Position numbers and translations under genes: made by a program. From Zunongwangia profunda SM-A87 (GTDB lineage: Bacteria > Bacteroidota > Bacteroidia > Flavobacteriales > Flavobacteriaceae), in contig NC_014041.1 of NCBI RefSeq assembly GCF_000023465.1, positions 2,734,001 to 2,798,000 of the forward strand: a stretch of DNA of 64,000 nt, given 5' to 3'. This document shows positions 43,181-51,732 of the stretch, in pieces (position 1 is the stretch's first letter; each line of letters opens with the position of its first letter). A model generated the notes under the pieces. That model was not told where the DNA came from, did no database searches, and worked only from the letters and a program-made list of their open reading frames with translations.

Positions 43181-44245
43181 ATGAAGTATATATTATCCTT
43201 TTTATTTATATTTTTTTCTTTCCTTATCAATGCCCAGGATTCTTTAAAATCTGCTCCTAAAACTTATAAAATCGGGATACAGCATACACCGCCATTCGTA
43301 ACGCAAAATCCGGACGGGACTTACGATGGCTTAAGTATTAAAAGCTGGAATTTGGTGAATGAAAGTTTAGATTACAATTTTAAATATCAGGAGTATAAAA
43401 CACTCAAGGCTCTTCTAAATGCCGTTGAAAGCGGTGAAGTAGACTTTAGTATCAATCCTATTACCGTGACCGATAGCCGGATGGAGCGATTGGATTTTTC
43501 CCAACCTTATTTTATTTCTCATACCGGTATAGCAAAAAGAAAAGAATCCCAGGTAATTAATATTCTTAAAAATTTATGGAGCTGGGAATTTATTTCGGCG
43601 ATACTGGCACTGTTAGGAGTCATTTTTATTTTCGGTTTTCTGGTATGGCTATTTGAGCGAAAGAAAAATGCCGAAGAATTTGGTGGGAGCAAAGGAAAAG
43701 GATTAATGGAAGGGTTTTGGTGGAGTGCAGTGACCATGACAACTGTTGGTTATGGTGATAAATCCCCCAGAACTACAGGAGGACGTATTATTGGTTTGAT
43801 CTGGATGTTTATGGCTATTATTATTATCTCCAGTCTTACGGCAAGTATTGCTTCATCACTTACCGTGAAAAGTATTAGTGGCGAAATTAAAGGAATAACA
43901 GACCTTAGCCGTTTTAAAGTGGCAACGGTAAATAGCAGTAGTGCGGCAGAGCTTTTAGATCAATACGGAATTGATTCTGAAAAATTAGTAACAGAGGAAG
44001 AGGGGATCGCATTACTAAATAATAAGGAAATCGATGTTTTGGTGTATGACGAACCGATATTGCGCTATGAAATCGACAAACTAAACCTGGGAAATAGTAT
44101 TGAAGTTTTAGAAAAAACACTCAAAAAGGACTATTACAGTTATTCGTTCCCTAAAAACTCGGATTTGGTAGATCAAATAGATCCTGCCTTAGTACGCATG
44201 CTTAAAAGAATGGAATGGGAAAACCTCATTAAGGAATATAAATAA
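43181..44245 (+). CDS. Ionotropic-glutamate-receptor-like potassium channel
   Basis: The 354-residue protein has a signal peptide (to about FLINAQ). A periplasmic solute-binding domain is split in two: lobe 1 at residues of about 25-125 (YKIGIQHTPPFVTQNPDGTYDG), lobe 2 at about 235-350. Between them lie a membrane segment (about 131-152), a pore loop with TVGYGD at about residue 187, and a second membrane segment (about 200-222). This is the architecture of prokaryotic glutamate-receptor channels such as GluR0, with a K+ selectivity filter. The ligand is probably an amino acid. It is a single gene; its own promoter is not evident. Confidence 0.9.
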   Translation: MKYILSFLFIFFSFLINAQDSLKSAPKTYKIGIQHTPPFVTQNPDGTYDGLSIKSWNLVNESLDYNFKYQEYKTLKALLNAVESGEVDFSINPITVTDSRMERLDFSQPYFISHTGIAKRKESQVINILKNLWSWEFISAILALLGVIFIFGFLVWLFERKKNAEEFGGSKGKGLMEGFWWSAVTMTTVGYGDKSPRTTGGRIIGLIWMFMAIIIISSLTASIASSLTVKSISGEIKGITDLSRFKVATVNSSSAAELLDQYGIDSEKLVTEEEGIALLNNKEIDVLVYDEPILRYEIDKLNLGNSIEVLEKTLKKDYYSYSFPKNSDLVDQIDPALVRMLKRMEWENLIKEYK

Positions 44246-44501
44246 GCATTCTGATAATTAAATATAGTGCTGTATTTAATTTCCTTTATTTTAGACTAGA
44301 GAGTGAACGATAGCTAAATGGATAAAGTGAGGTTACTGCTGCATATTTTACAAAAATTTAGCATGTTTTTATCAATTCGAACAAAATAGAATTGAAAACT
44401 TTTATTTAATTTTATTTTATTCAAAAAGTTTGATAGATAGTTGAAAAGGATATTGCGATTCCCAATGATAGGTTTTTCAGCTGCAATAAAGCCTCACAAT
44501 A

Positions 44502-44654
44502 ATGCAAATAAGAGACAAAGAAGACAATGAATCTGAAGACTATATTCTTCAGAAAAACAAGAAAACGAAGTTTGGCGCTACTTTTATAGCAATAATTGTA
44601 GTCATAATTATAGCAGTAATTGCCATGACAGGGGTATACTTCGATTACTGGTAA
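44502..44654 (+). CDS. Small single-span membrane protein, 50 residues
   Basis: An ATG at 44502 opens 50 codons. The first 24 residues are charged (MQIRDKEDNESEDYILQKNK), then a strongly hydrophobic stretch (ATFIAIIVVIIIAVIAMTGVY) ends FDYW. This is what a tail-type membrane microprotein looks like. It stops 7 nt before the convergent ACT-like gene. No family is recognised. Confidence 0.6.
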   Translation: MQIRDKEDNESEDYILQKNKKTKFGATFIAIIVVIIIAVIAMTGVYFDYW

Positions 44655-44661
44655 AGACTGC

Positions 44662-45309
44662 TTAATTAGTCTTTATTTCATTTAACAGTAAAAAAGCTTT
44701 ATTTACATATTCCCGCTCTAAAAACAGGGCAAAATAATTTGAGGTAGAGATCATCTCGAAAACCGGTATCCCTTCATAAGCGAGTAGTTTAAAGATATAA
44801 AAATACAATCCAACAGATTGGCTGCTATTTTTAGGAAGGGCGATAGTAATAGAAGATAAATCTTCTTTAATCGTTACTCGTACTTCATTTTTAAAATAAT
44901 CTTCTACCAGGTTGGTTAAAGAAGACGACACCAATATATTACTTTCCTGATAATTGCTCGAATAATTAAGATAAACACCTGTTTGATCTTTTACCGCATC
45001 TAATAGCCTGGATTTATTTGCGATAATGGTTTTCGAATTCAAAAATGTGTATTCCGTAATACCGGATCTAACGATAATATCACCTAATTCGCGTAAACTG
45101 TTCATGTTGATTTTTGTGCGCTTGGGTGCATAACGGCGTAAAGCCATAATTATACTACCCACCTTTACCGGTTTTCGCATCTCTTTTTCAACTTCAGGAC
45201 GCAAATCTTCCGCCAATCCGCTAAAGTTTACAATATCGCGCGCAATGGCGTCATCCAGAAAAGGTTGGTGCCTTATAATATCATGAACACAGGTAGTTAT
45301 CGTCTTCAT
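44662..45309 (-). CDS. ACT-like-domain protein divergent from lysC
   Basis: The 215-residue cytosolic protein is conserved in Flavobacteriia beside aspartate kinase and often misnamed aspartate kinase. Residues of about 1-75 are helical and look like a winged-helix-type domain (HQPFLDDAIARDIVNFSG, VKVGSIIMALRRY). The rest has two ACT-like halves (LRELGDIIVRSGITEYTFLNS and VRVTIKEDLSSITIALP). ACT domains bind amino acids, so a lysine/threonine-sensing regulator is plausible. It is transcribed away from lysC, with a palindrome between them. Confidence 0.75.
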   Translation of the reverse strand: MKTITTCVHDIIRHQPFLDDAIARDIVNFSGLAEDLRPEVEKEMRKPVKVGSIIMALRRYAPKRTKINMNSLRELGDIIVRSGITEYTFLNSKTIIANKSRLLDAVKDQTGVYLNYSSNYQESNILVSSSLTNLVEDYFKNEVRVTIKEDLSSITIALPKNSSQSVGLYFYIFKLLAYEGIPVFEMISTSNYFALFLEREYVNKAFLLLNEIKTN

Positions 45310-45322
45310 TGTTAAATATTAC

Positions 45323-45340
45323 ACATTTTGTACAAATGTA
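45323..45340 (-). promoter_or_regulatory. Promoter of the ACT-like gene with overlapping palindrome
   Basis: On the minus strand TACATTTG (45333-45340 on plus) fits TAnnTTTG, 24 nt before the ATG. The plus-strand string ACATTTTGTACAAATGT (45323-45339) is a near-perfect palindrome centred on TGTACA, so a regulator dimer could bind over the -7 element. Confidence 0.5.
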
Positions 45341-45409
45341 TATAAAATGAATCATTTTTTTTAATCTCATCACGCTTCATTTTAATTATGCAACATCAAA
45401 AGAATGAAG

Positions 45410-46741
45410 ATGAAAGTTTTAAAATTTGGAGGAACATCTGTAGGAACTCCTGAAAGTATCGAAAATGTAAAAAATATTACCTTAGGACAGGAGGGTATAA
45501 AACTATTGGTATTATCTGCAATGAGCGGAGTTACTAATGAGCTGGTCGCCATTTCCAATTTATCGAAAACACAAAATTATACGGAAATTGAAGTGATTAT
45601 CGAAAAGCTTCGAGATCGTCACTTTTTGGCCATAGATCGCCTTATTCAGGAAGAAATTTTAAATCAGGAAACAAAATCTTTTGTAGGGAAATGCCTGCAG
45701 GATTTATCGGTTGCCGGGCATAAAGCATATACCGATGTGGTGTATGCCGAAATTGTCACTTACGGGGAGACCATGCTTACTTTTATGGTTTCTCAGTATT
45801 TTAAAGCTCAGGGTATCGAAAATATCTGGCTGGATGCCAAGGAATTTATGGAAGTACATAATCTTGAAAATCCGGATACCGATAGAGTTGGCAAACTTTT
45901 AGACGCCCATTTACAAGGGAAACGATCAGATTTATATATCACCCAGGGGTTTGTATGTATCAACAGGCATAATGAAATTAGCACGTTAAAACGTGGTGGC
46001 AGCGATTATACCGCAACTATTCTTGGTGCTGCGGCACAGGCTTCAGAAGTACAGATATGGACAGATATAGACGGTTTCCATAACAACGATCCACGTCATG
46101 TAGAGGGAACCCATCCAATTTCAGAATTAACTTTTGAAGAAGCAGCCGAGCTTGCTTATTTTGGCGCTAAAATTTTGCATCCGCAAACGGTATCTCCGGT
46201 AATCAATAAAGGAATTCCTATTTTCCTGAAAAACACCTTTACTCCAGAGAAAACCGGAACTAAAATCTCTTCTGAAGTGCATAGTAAAGGACTTAAGGCA
46301 ATTGCAGCGAAAGATGATATTACCGCTATTAAAATCAAATCAAACCGAATGTTAATGGCGCATGGTTTCCTTCGAAAAATATTTGATGTGTTTGACCATT
46401 ACGAAACCTCTATCGATATGATTACGACCTCGGAAATTGCAATTTCCCTAACCATCGATGATACCCGAAATCTGGATAAAATTCTAGAAGAATTAAATGC
46501 TTATGGTGAAATTACCGTAGATCGCAATCAAAGTATTGTGTGCATTGTGGGAGAATCTGTTATCGAGGATCAGTCAACTTACAAGTTATTCGAACTATTG
46601 AATGATATTCCTGTAAGGATGATAAGCTACGGGGGCAGTAGCAATAATATTTCTATACTGGTAGATACGCAAGATAAAATTAAAACCCTTAGAACCTTAA
46701 ATCAAAAACTGTTTAGTGAAGGTTTAAGTCAGTTGGTTTAA
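45410..46741 (+). CDS. lysC: Aspartate kinase
   Basis: LysC phosphorylates aspartate in the first step of lysine, threonine and methionine synthesis. With the start at 45410 (MKVLKFGGTSVG) it has 443 residues; the ATG two codons earlier is equally possible. The kinase domain has KFGGTSVG, TLKRGGSDYTATIL and DIDGFHNNDPR; two C-terminal ACT domains begin at about residue 305 (ITAIKIKSN) and 385 (SIVCIVGES). It is monofunctional, without homoserine dehydrogenase. The adjacent ACT-like protein is divergent. Confidence 0.96.
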   Translation: MKVLKFGGTSVGTPESIENVKNITLGQEGIKLLVLSAMSGVTNELVAISNLSKTQNYTEIEVIIEKLRDRHFLAIDRLIQEEILNQETKSFVGKCLQDLSVAGHKAYTDVVYAEIVTYGETMLTFMVSQYFKAQGIENIWLDAKEFMEVHNLENPDTDRVGKLLDAHLQGKRSDLYITQGFVCINRHNEISTLKRGGSDYTATILGAAAQASEVQIWTDIDGFHNNDPRHVEGTHPISELTFEEAAELAYFGAKILHPQTVSPVINKGIPIFLKNTFTPEKTGTKISSEVHSKGLKAIAAKDDITAIKIKSNRMLMAHGFLRKIFDVFDHYETSIDMITTSEIAISLTIDDTRNLDKILEELNAYGEITVDRNQSIVCIVGESVIEDQSTYKLFELLNDIPVRMISYGGSSNNISILVDTQDKIKTLRTLNQKLFSEGLSQLV

Positions 46742-46867
46742 AATTCATTTAATCAGGTACTTTAATCGTTTTTGTGGTATAATAAAAAACCTCGAGGGAG
46801 CCCGTTAGACCGGATCCCTTTTTTACAATTTCGAGGGAAGCCTCAGGGTATCATATCGTTTTGAAGA

Positions 46868-46898
46868 TTCCAGTAAAAACCGACGTTTTTTACTGGAA
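46868..46898 (+). terminator. Bidirectional terminator between lysC and the DUF2200 gene
   Basis: TTCCAGTAAAAA (46868-46879) pairs with TTTTTACTGGAA (46887-46898) over a 7-nt loop containing CCGACG. It lies between convergent genes; a copy of CGACGTTTTT follows at 46901. Confidence 0.7.
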
Positions 46899-46964
46899 TT
46901 CGACGTTTTTAATAATCATTCATGCTCGGGATAATAATATCCTGCTTTTTGTAAGTTGTTACAT

Positions 46965-47324
46965 TTAACGTAAGATCTTTTCCATTTTCCTGGCTTTCGC
47001 CAATTCGTCTACCAGCTTATCCAGGTATCGAACTTTTTTGGTAAGTGGTGTTTCAATGTCTTCAATTCGGTAGCCACAAATAGTTCCTTTAATAAGTGAT
47101 GCATTGGGATGTAAATCTGCCTGATCAAAAAACTCCTTAAAATTCACCTTATTAGCGATTAGCAGTTGTAATTTTTCATTGGTAAAACCCGTTAACCATT
47201 GTATTACCTGGTGTAGTTCTTCTTTTGTTCTGCCTTTCTTTTCAATTTTAGCGAGGTAATGAGGATAAACCGAAGCAAAACTCATTTCGGCTACCTTACG
47301 GTCATGATCAGGTGTGGTACTCAT
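46965..47324 (-). CDS. DUF2200 family protein
   Basis: The 119-residue cytosolic protein matches DUF2200: FASVYPHYLAKIEKKGRTKEEL, VIQWLTGFT, HPNASLIKGTICGYRIEDIE and RYLDKLVDELAK. The family has no known function. Its start overlaps the end of the glycosyltransferase gene by 17 nt, so both share a transcript. Confidence 0.92.
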   Translation of the reverse strand: MSTTPDHDRKVAEMSFASVYPHYLAKIEKKGRTKEELHQVIQWLTGFTNEKLQLLIANKVNFKEFFDQADLHPNASLIKGTICGYRIEDIETPLTKKVRYLDKLVDELAKARKMEKILR

Positions 47325-48561
47325 TTCTTTTATTTTTTTCCTTCTCTTCTATAAATTTAGACATAAAATAGGTACTGCGATTATTGTGGAATTTTAGCAT
47401 GGTACCGATAAAATTTTTAGAACGATGTTCCGTAAGATTCTTTTTTAAAGCTATTAATTTTTCCTGAAATGCAGCAGTGAAATTTAATGCGGAAAATTTA
47501 TCTTTTAGGATAGCTTTCCCCAGTTTTTGTCTTGAAATCCACTCCTCTTCGTCATGATAAATCTGAATCGCTTTATCAATAATTTCATCATCAGATGTAC
47601 AAATAAAACCGTTCCAGCGATGGTTTTCAGAAATGCCTTCGGCTCCTATGGGTGTTGTGACGGAAACGAGTCCGTTTTGCATCGCATCGACCATTTTGCC
47701 TTTAAGTCCGGCACCAAATTGAATGGGTGCTAGCAAAATTCGGTGGTTTTGCATTACTTCATCAACAGTATCAGCACGACCGTGCACTACAAAGCCTTCT
47801 TTTTTATTTTGAAGTTGATATACTTTATCACTGGCATAAGCTCCGTAAATATGAAGTTTTGCTTCGGGGAGCTTTTGTTTAATTTCAGGCCATATTTTCT
47901 GTTTTAAATGTAAGGTTGTCTGCCAGTTAGGTTCGTGTAGAAAGTTACCGATAAACATAAAATCCTGGCGTTCTTGAAATGAAGGCGAATGCGCTACTTT
48001 TTCGATTTCTTCAGTATCCAGTAAGTAAGGGAGGTATTCAATAACTTCAGCAGGAATTTTAAAAATCGATGTTAACAAATCCATTTCTATTTTAGAGATA
48101 ATCAGGCTCAAATCACAACGGTAGATAGAAGCGATTTCTCTTTTCGCTACATCGGAGTTTAACATGAGTTTGTTGAGATCAGTCTTTGTACGCAATGCCT
48201 TTTTTCTGGCATTCCTAAGAAAATGTAAATCTTCGGTATCTAAAATTTTAATCGCTTCGGGGCAGATTACATCTACACGCCAACCATATTGTTCCTCGAT
48301 CATAAAACGATCAAAAAGCACAATTTCAGGCTGTATTTTTTTTAGGAAATTATCGAAACTGGTATTATTCAGTTCGATTTTAGTCGTTTCAATACCTAAT
48401 GTCTTTAGATCAAAAGCATGCTGGGATTGAGTTGCCGTGGTGGCAAAAGTGATGTTGTAATTTTCAGCAAGAAAAAAATGTAATAATTGCAACATTCGGC
48501 TTCCGGCGGCAGAAGAGGTAGGTTCCGGCCAAACATATCCAATAACCAGTAAATTTTTCAT
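47308..48561 (-). CDS. Glycosyltransferase, GT4-like (GT-B fold)
   Basis: The 417-residue protein begins LLVIGYVWPEPTSSAAGSRM, like GT-B glycosyltransferases that take a donor nucleotide sugar. The C-terminal half has FIGNFLHEPNWQTT, VHGRADTVDEVMQ, LLAPIQFGAGLKGKMVDAMQNG and TTPIGAEGI, the donor-binding region. It is cytosolic or membrane-associated; the acceptor is unknown. The DUF2200 gene follows with an overlap. Confidence 0.88.
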   Translation of the reverse strand: MKNLLVIGYVWPEPTSSAAGSRMLQLLHFFLAENYNITFATTATQSQHAFDLKTLGIETTKIELNNTSFDNFLKKIQPEIVLFDRFMIEEQYGWRVDVICPEAIKILDTEDLHFLRNARKKALRTKTDLNKLMLNSDVAKREIASIYRCDLSLIISKIEMDLLTSIFKIPAEVIEYLPYLLDTEEIEKVAHSPSFQERQDFMFIGNFLHEPNWQTTLHLKQKIWPEIKQKLPEAKLHIYGAYASDKVYQLQNKKEGFVVHGRADTVDEVMQNHRILLAPIQFGAGLKGKMVDAMQNGLVSVTTPIGAEGISENHRWNGFICTSDDEIIDKAIQIYHDEEEWISRQKLGKAILKDKFSALNFTAAFQEKLIALKKNLTEHRSKNFIGTMLKFHNNRSTYFMSKFIEEKEKNKRNEYHT

Positions 48562-48682
48562 GGAAAATAGTTCTATCGACTTAGCAAAATTAAACTTCTT
48601 TTTTAAAAAGGATTTAAAAACATCGGTGCTTTATCTAGAATCTTATAATTTTTTGTATATTCTATACTTCGAAAAATAGGAT

Positions 48683-49183
48683 ATGAGCAGAGGATTTGTA
48701 AAAGAAGAAGATCAGGAAGAAGCACCGGTAATACCGCCAAGAGCTGCATTGCCAAATGGGGTAACAAACTACGTCACTCCGTTTGGTTATGAGGCCTTAG
48801 AAAAAGAACAACGGGATTTGGAAAGTGAAAGGGCAAATACAACCAGCGAGAACGAAACAGAAAGTCGAAGAGCAAAAGCAGTGATTGATGGGAAATTGAA
48901 ATTGTTAGCTGAGAGACGGGCATCTGCCAGAATAATCCACCCAAACCAACAACCCGATGATGAAGTTCGTTTTGGAGCACATGTGAAATTAAAAAATCAT
49001 ACCGCAAACAGTATTCAGCAATTTCAGATTGTAGGCGTAGATGAAGCGAATGTAAAGCAACAGAAAATCGCATTTGTAGCTCCAATAGCAAAGGCGGTTA
49101 CCGGATTAAAAGTTGGAGAAAAAGCGGAATTTAAACTGGGTACCGAAACCCGAATTCTGGAAATCCTGGATATCACATATTAA
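48683..49183 (+). CDS. GreA/GreB-family transcription elongation factor
   Basis: The 166-residue protein has an N-terminal coiled part (about residues 30-85, VTPFGYEALEKEQRDLESE) and a C-terminal FKBP-like domain (about 90-166, VRFGAHVKLKN, IVGVDEANVKQQ, VAPIAKAVTGLKVGEKAEF). Gre factors stimulate RNA polymerase to cleave backtracked transcripts. The acidic tip DLESER and its neighbourhood is the expected catalytic tip. It is divergent from the glycosyltransferase. Confidence 0.9.
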   Translation: MSRGFVKEEDQEEAPVIPPRAALPNGVTNYVTPFGYEALEKEQRDLESERANTTSENETESRRAKAVIDGKLKLLAERRASARIIHPNQQPDDEVRFGAHVKLKNHTANSIQQFQIVGVDEANVKQQKIAFVAPIAKAVTGLKVGEKAEFKLGTETRILEILDITY

Positions 49184-49225
49184 AGAGCAATACAAGTTTT
49201 AAATAAAAACCAATAAATTACCTGA

Positions 49226-49717
49226 ATGAAAGTTTACGTAGTGATGGGCGTTTCTGGAATAGGAAAAACAACTATAGGGAAAAGCCTGGCCGATAAATTA
49301 GAAATTCCATTTTACGATGCCGACGATTATCATCCTGATGCTAATGTCGAAAAAATGAGCAAAGGAATGGCGCTAAATGATGAAGACCGTAAAGGGTGGT
49401 TACAAATTTTAGCCAAAAATATTGAAGCCTGGAGTACTGAAAAAGGTGCGGTGTTAGCTTGTTCTGCGTTGAAAGAATGCTATAGGGAAACGCTAACGGA
49501 AGGTTTGAAAAAGCAGGTGGTTTTTGTGTACTTACATGCGGAATATGATTTGGTGTATAAGCGAATGAAAGCCAGAAAAGGACATTATTTTAAAGCAGAG
49601 TTGCTGAAATCTCAATTTGATATTCTGGAAGAACCAAAAGATGCGATTAAGGTAAATGCTAATCAGGGTATACCAGAAATGGTTCATGAGGTATTGGCAA
49701 AAATAAATCCCTCTTAG
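49226..49717 (+). CDS. gntK: Gluconokinase
   Basis: GntK phosphorylates D-gluconate to 6-phosphogluconate. The 163-residue protein starts with a P-loop (VMGVSGIGKTTIGKSLA) and shows the family blocks FYDADDYHPDANVEKMSKGMALND, VLACSALKECYRETL and MKARKGHYFKAELLKSQF. Its stop is directly followed by the ATG of the gluconate permease, so the two make a small operon. Confidence 0.96.
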   Translation: MKVYVVMGVSGIGKTTIGKSLADKLEIPFYDADDYHPDANVEKMSKGMALNDEDRKGWLQILAKNIEAWSTEKGAVLACSALKECYRETLTEGLKKQVVFVYLHAEYDLVYKRMKARKGHYFKAELLKSQFDILEEPKDAIKVNANQGIPEMVHEVLAKINPS

Positions 49718-51061
49718 ATGGAAATACAATTACTATTGGCGGTTGGCCTGGGAATAGCTTTATTACTATTTTTAATACTGAAACTTAAAATTCAGGCATT
49801 TTTAGCCCTGCTGATCGTATGTATTTTCGTTGGAATACTTGCCGGAATGCCTGCAGGTGATATTATGGAAACCATGAAAGAGGGCATGGGCAGCACGTTG
49901 GGATTTGTGGCAACCGTAGTGGGATTAGGAGCTTTATTTGGCGGGATTTTAGAACAATCCGGAGGAGCAAAAGCCCTGGCTTCTTTTATTCTTAAGAAAA
50001 CCGGAGAAAAAAATGCTCCCTGGGCTATGATGATTACCGGTTTTATAGTTGCCATACCTGTATTTTTTGATGTCGCTTTTATCATTTTAGTACCCATTAC
50101 TTATGCCTTAAGTAAGAAAACCGGAAAGTCGTTAATCCTTTATGCTATCCCGCTTTTAGCCGGACTGGCAATTACCCATTGTTTTATTCCGCCCACCCCG
50201 GGGCCCATTGCGGTAGCCGATATTTTAGGAGCCGATTTAGGATGGGTAATTTTATTTGGTTTTGCTGCCGGAATTCCTGCGGCTATTTTAAGCGGACCGC
50301 TTTTTGCAAGATTATTAACGAAAAGCCTGTATGTAGCGCCCAAAAGTTTTACCGAAGATTCAGCACCGGAAGATCAGATGCCCTCTGCTAAAATGATCAC
50401 TGCCATCATTTTTGTTCCTATTTTTTTGATTGTTTTAAATACACTGATGGCCAGTCCTTTGGTAGACGCTTCTGATTTCCCAAATTGGATAAATTACATG
50501 GTCAATTTATTAGGTCATCCATTTACCGCCTTGATTATTGCTAACCTTTTAGCCTGGTATTTCTTAGGAGTAAAGCGCGGAGTCACCAAAGACAAATTAT
50601 TAAAAATAGCCGCAAAGAGTTTTGAATCTGCCGGGATTATTATTTTACTTACTGGTGCGGGGGGTGCTTTTAAACAAATCCTTATCAATACCGGAGCAGG
50701 AGAAATGATTACAAATAATTTGAATGAAAGCTTTATAAATCCGCTGCTGTTTGGGTTTATAGTGGCGGCATTAATCAGGGTATTACAGGGATCTTCAACA
50801 GTAGCTATGATTACCGCTGCCGGAATTACCGCACCGCTTTTAGAAGGAGCGAATTATGCTGAAAGCCAAATTAGTTTAATAGTAATCGCAGTAGCCTCTG
50901 GCGCTTTGATCCTATCTCATGTAAATGATAGCGGATTTTGGCTGGTAGGGCAATATATTGGCCTAAACGAAAAACAAACATTTAAAAGCTGGACGGTGAT
51001 GACTACCATTATCTCTCTTGTAGGTCTTGGGGTTTCCTCCCTGCTTTGGTATTTATTATAA
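49718..51061 (+). CDS. gntP: Gluconate:H+ symporter, GntP family
   Basis: The 447-residue permease has about 12-14 hydrophobic segments throughout and the family strings TLGFVATVVGLGALFGGILEQSGGAKALA, HCFIPPTPGPIAVADILGADLGW, LLTGAGGAFKQILINTGAG and LSHVNDSGFWLVGQY. It imports gluconate across the inner membrane. It follows gntK without a gap, so import and phosphorylation are coupled. Confidence 0.96.
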   Translation: MEIQLLLAVGLGIALLLFLILKLKIQAFLALLIVCIFVGILAGMPAGDIMETMKEGMGSTLGFVATVVGLGALFGGILEQSGGAKALASFILKKTGEKNAPWAMMITGFIVAIPVFFDVAFIILVPITYALSKKTGKSLILYAIPLLAGLAITHCFIPPTPGPIAVADILGADLGWVILFGFAAGIPAAILSGPLFARLLTKSLYVAPKSFTEDSAPEDQMPSAKMITAIIFVPIFLIVLNTLMASPLVDASDFPNWINYMVNLLGHPFTALIIANLLAWYFLGVKRGVTKDKLLKIAAKSFESAGIIILLTGAGGAFKQILINTGAGEMITNNLNESFINPLLFGFIVAALIRVLQGSSTVAMITAAGITAPLLEGANYAESQISLIVIAVASGALILSHVNDSGFWLVGQYIGLNEKQTFKSWTVMTTIISLVGLGVSSLLWYLL

Positions 51062-51127
51062 AACTAAATATTAATTTTTAAAATTGCCTATCTTGTATAA
51101 ATTCAACCACCAAATTTTATCATTTTA

Positions 51128-51565
51128 ATGAAAAATACGTATACTACCAGTTTAAACCTACCCAAGTTAGATTTTATTCTATTGATTTTTAGAATCGGGA
51201 TTTCGATCCTAATGCTGTTTCATGGCGTTCCCAAATTGATAAACTTTTTTTCTTCTGAAGAGATACAATTTGCAGATCCTTTGGGTGTTGGACAAACCAT
51301 GACGCTAGCTGTTGCTGTTTTAGCTGAATTTGTTTGTTCTATAATGCTTATTTTAGGTATTGGAACCCGAATTGCAACAATTCCACTTATCGTGACTATG
51401 GCCGTAGCTGCTATTATTGTACATGCGCCAGATGGTCTGGAAAGGCAAGAATTGCCTTTTATGTATTTACTTTCTTATGTTTTATTGTTTTATACCGGGG
51501 CAGGAAAATATTCGCTGGATCATTATTTGATGTTTAAAGCGGAAAAAAAAGAAATAAAGCCATAA
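51128..51565 (+). CDS. DoxX family membrane protein
   Basis: The 145-residue protein has four hydrophobic segments (about residues 15-35, 60-78, 82-102 and 112-130), with family strings LIFRIGISILMLFHGVPKL and LAEFVCSIMLILGIGTRIA. DoxX-like proteins are inner-membrane proteins; a role in redox or uptake is unproven. It follows the gluconate genes by 66 nt and precedes a terminator. Confidence 0.88.
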   Translation: MKNTYTTSLNLPKLDFILLIFRIGISILMLFHGVPKLINFFSSEEIQFADPLGVGQTMTLAVAVLAEFVCSIMLILGIGTRIATIPLIVTMAVAAIIVHAPDGLERQELPFMYLLSYVLLFYTGAGKYSLDHYLMFKAEKKEIKP

Positions 51566-51568
51566 ACT

Positions 51569-51608
51569 AAAAAAAGTCTTGTTACTTATTGAATAACAAG
51601 ACTTTTTT
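51569..51608 (+). terminator. Terminator after the DoxX gene, usable in both directions
   Basis: AAAAAAGTCTTGTTA pairs with TAACAAGACTTTTTT over a 9-nt loop. It ends the gluconate/DoxX block and could also serve yebC on the minus strand. Confidence 0.88.
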
Positions 51609-51641
51609 AAATTCCTTATCGAATCCAATTAAAACGATCAA

Positions 51642-51660
51642 AGATTAAATACTCCTATAG
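51642..51660 (+). repeat. Dispersed intergenic repeat, partial copy 3
   Basis: AGATTAAATACTCCTATAG resembles 27712-27731 (AGATTAAATGCTCCTGTCG) with three differences. The palindromic left part is not kept. Confidence 0.4.
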
Positions 51661-51732
51661 CTTCCGGATGGGACCCTGGAAGGAAATAATTACTACTAAA
51701 GGCCTCATCGCCATTAAGTAATTTACACTAAT

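Noticed and set aside
46780..46867. TCGAGGGA repeated twice after lysC as a possible regulatory repeat
   Set aside because: The copies are short and irregular and lie between convergent genes next to a terminator; no clear function.
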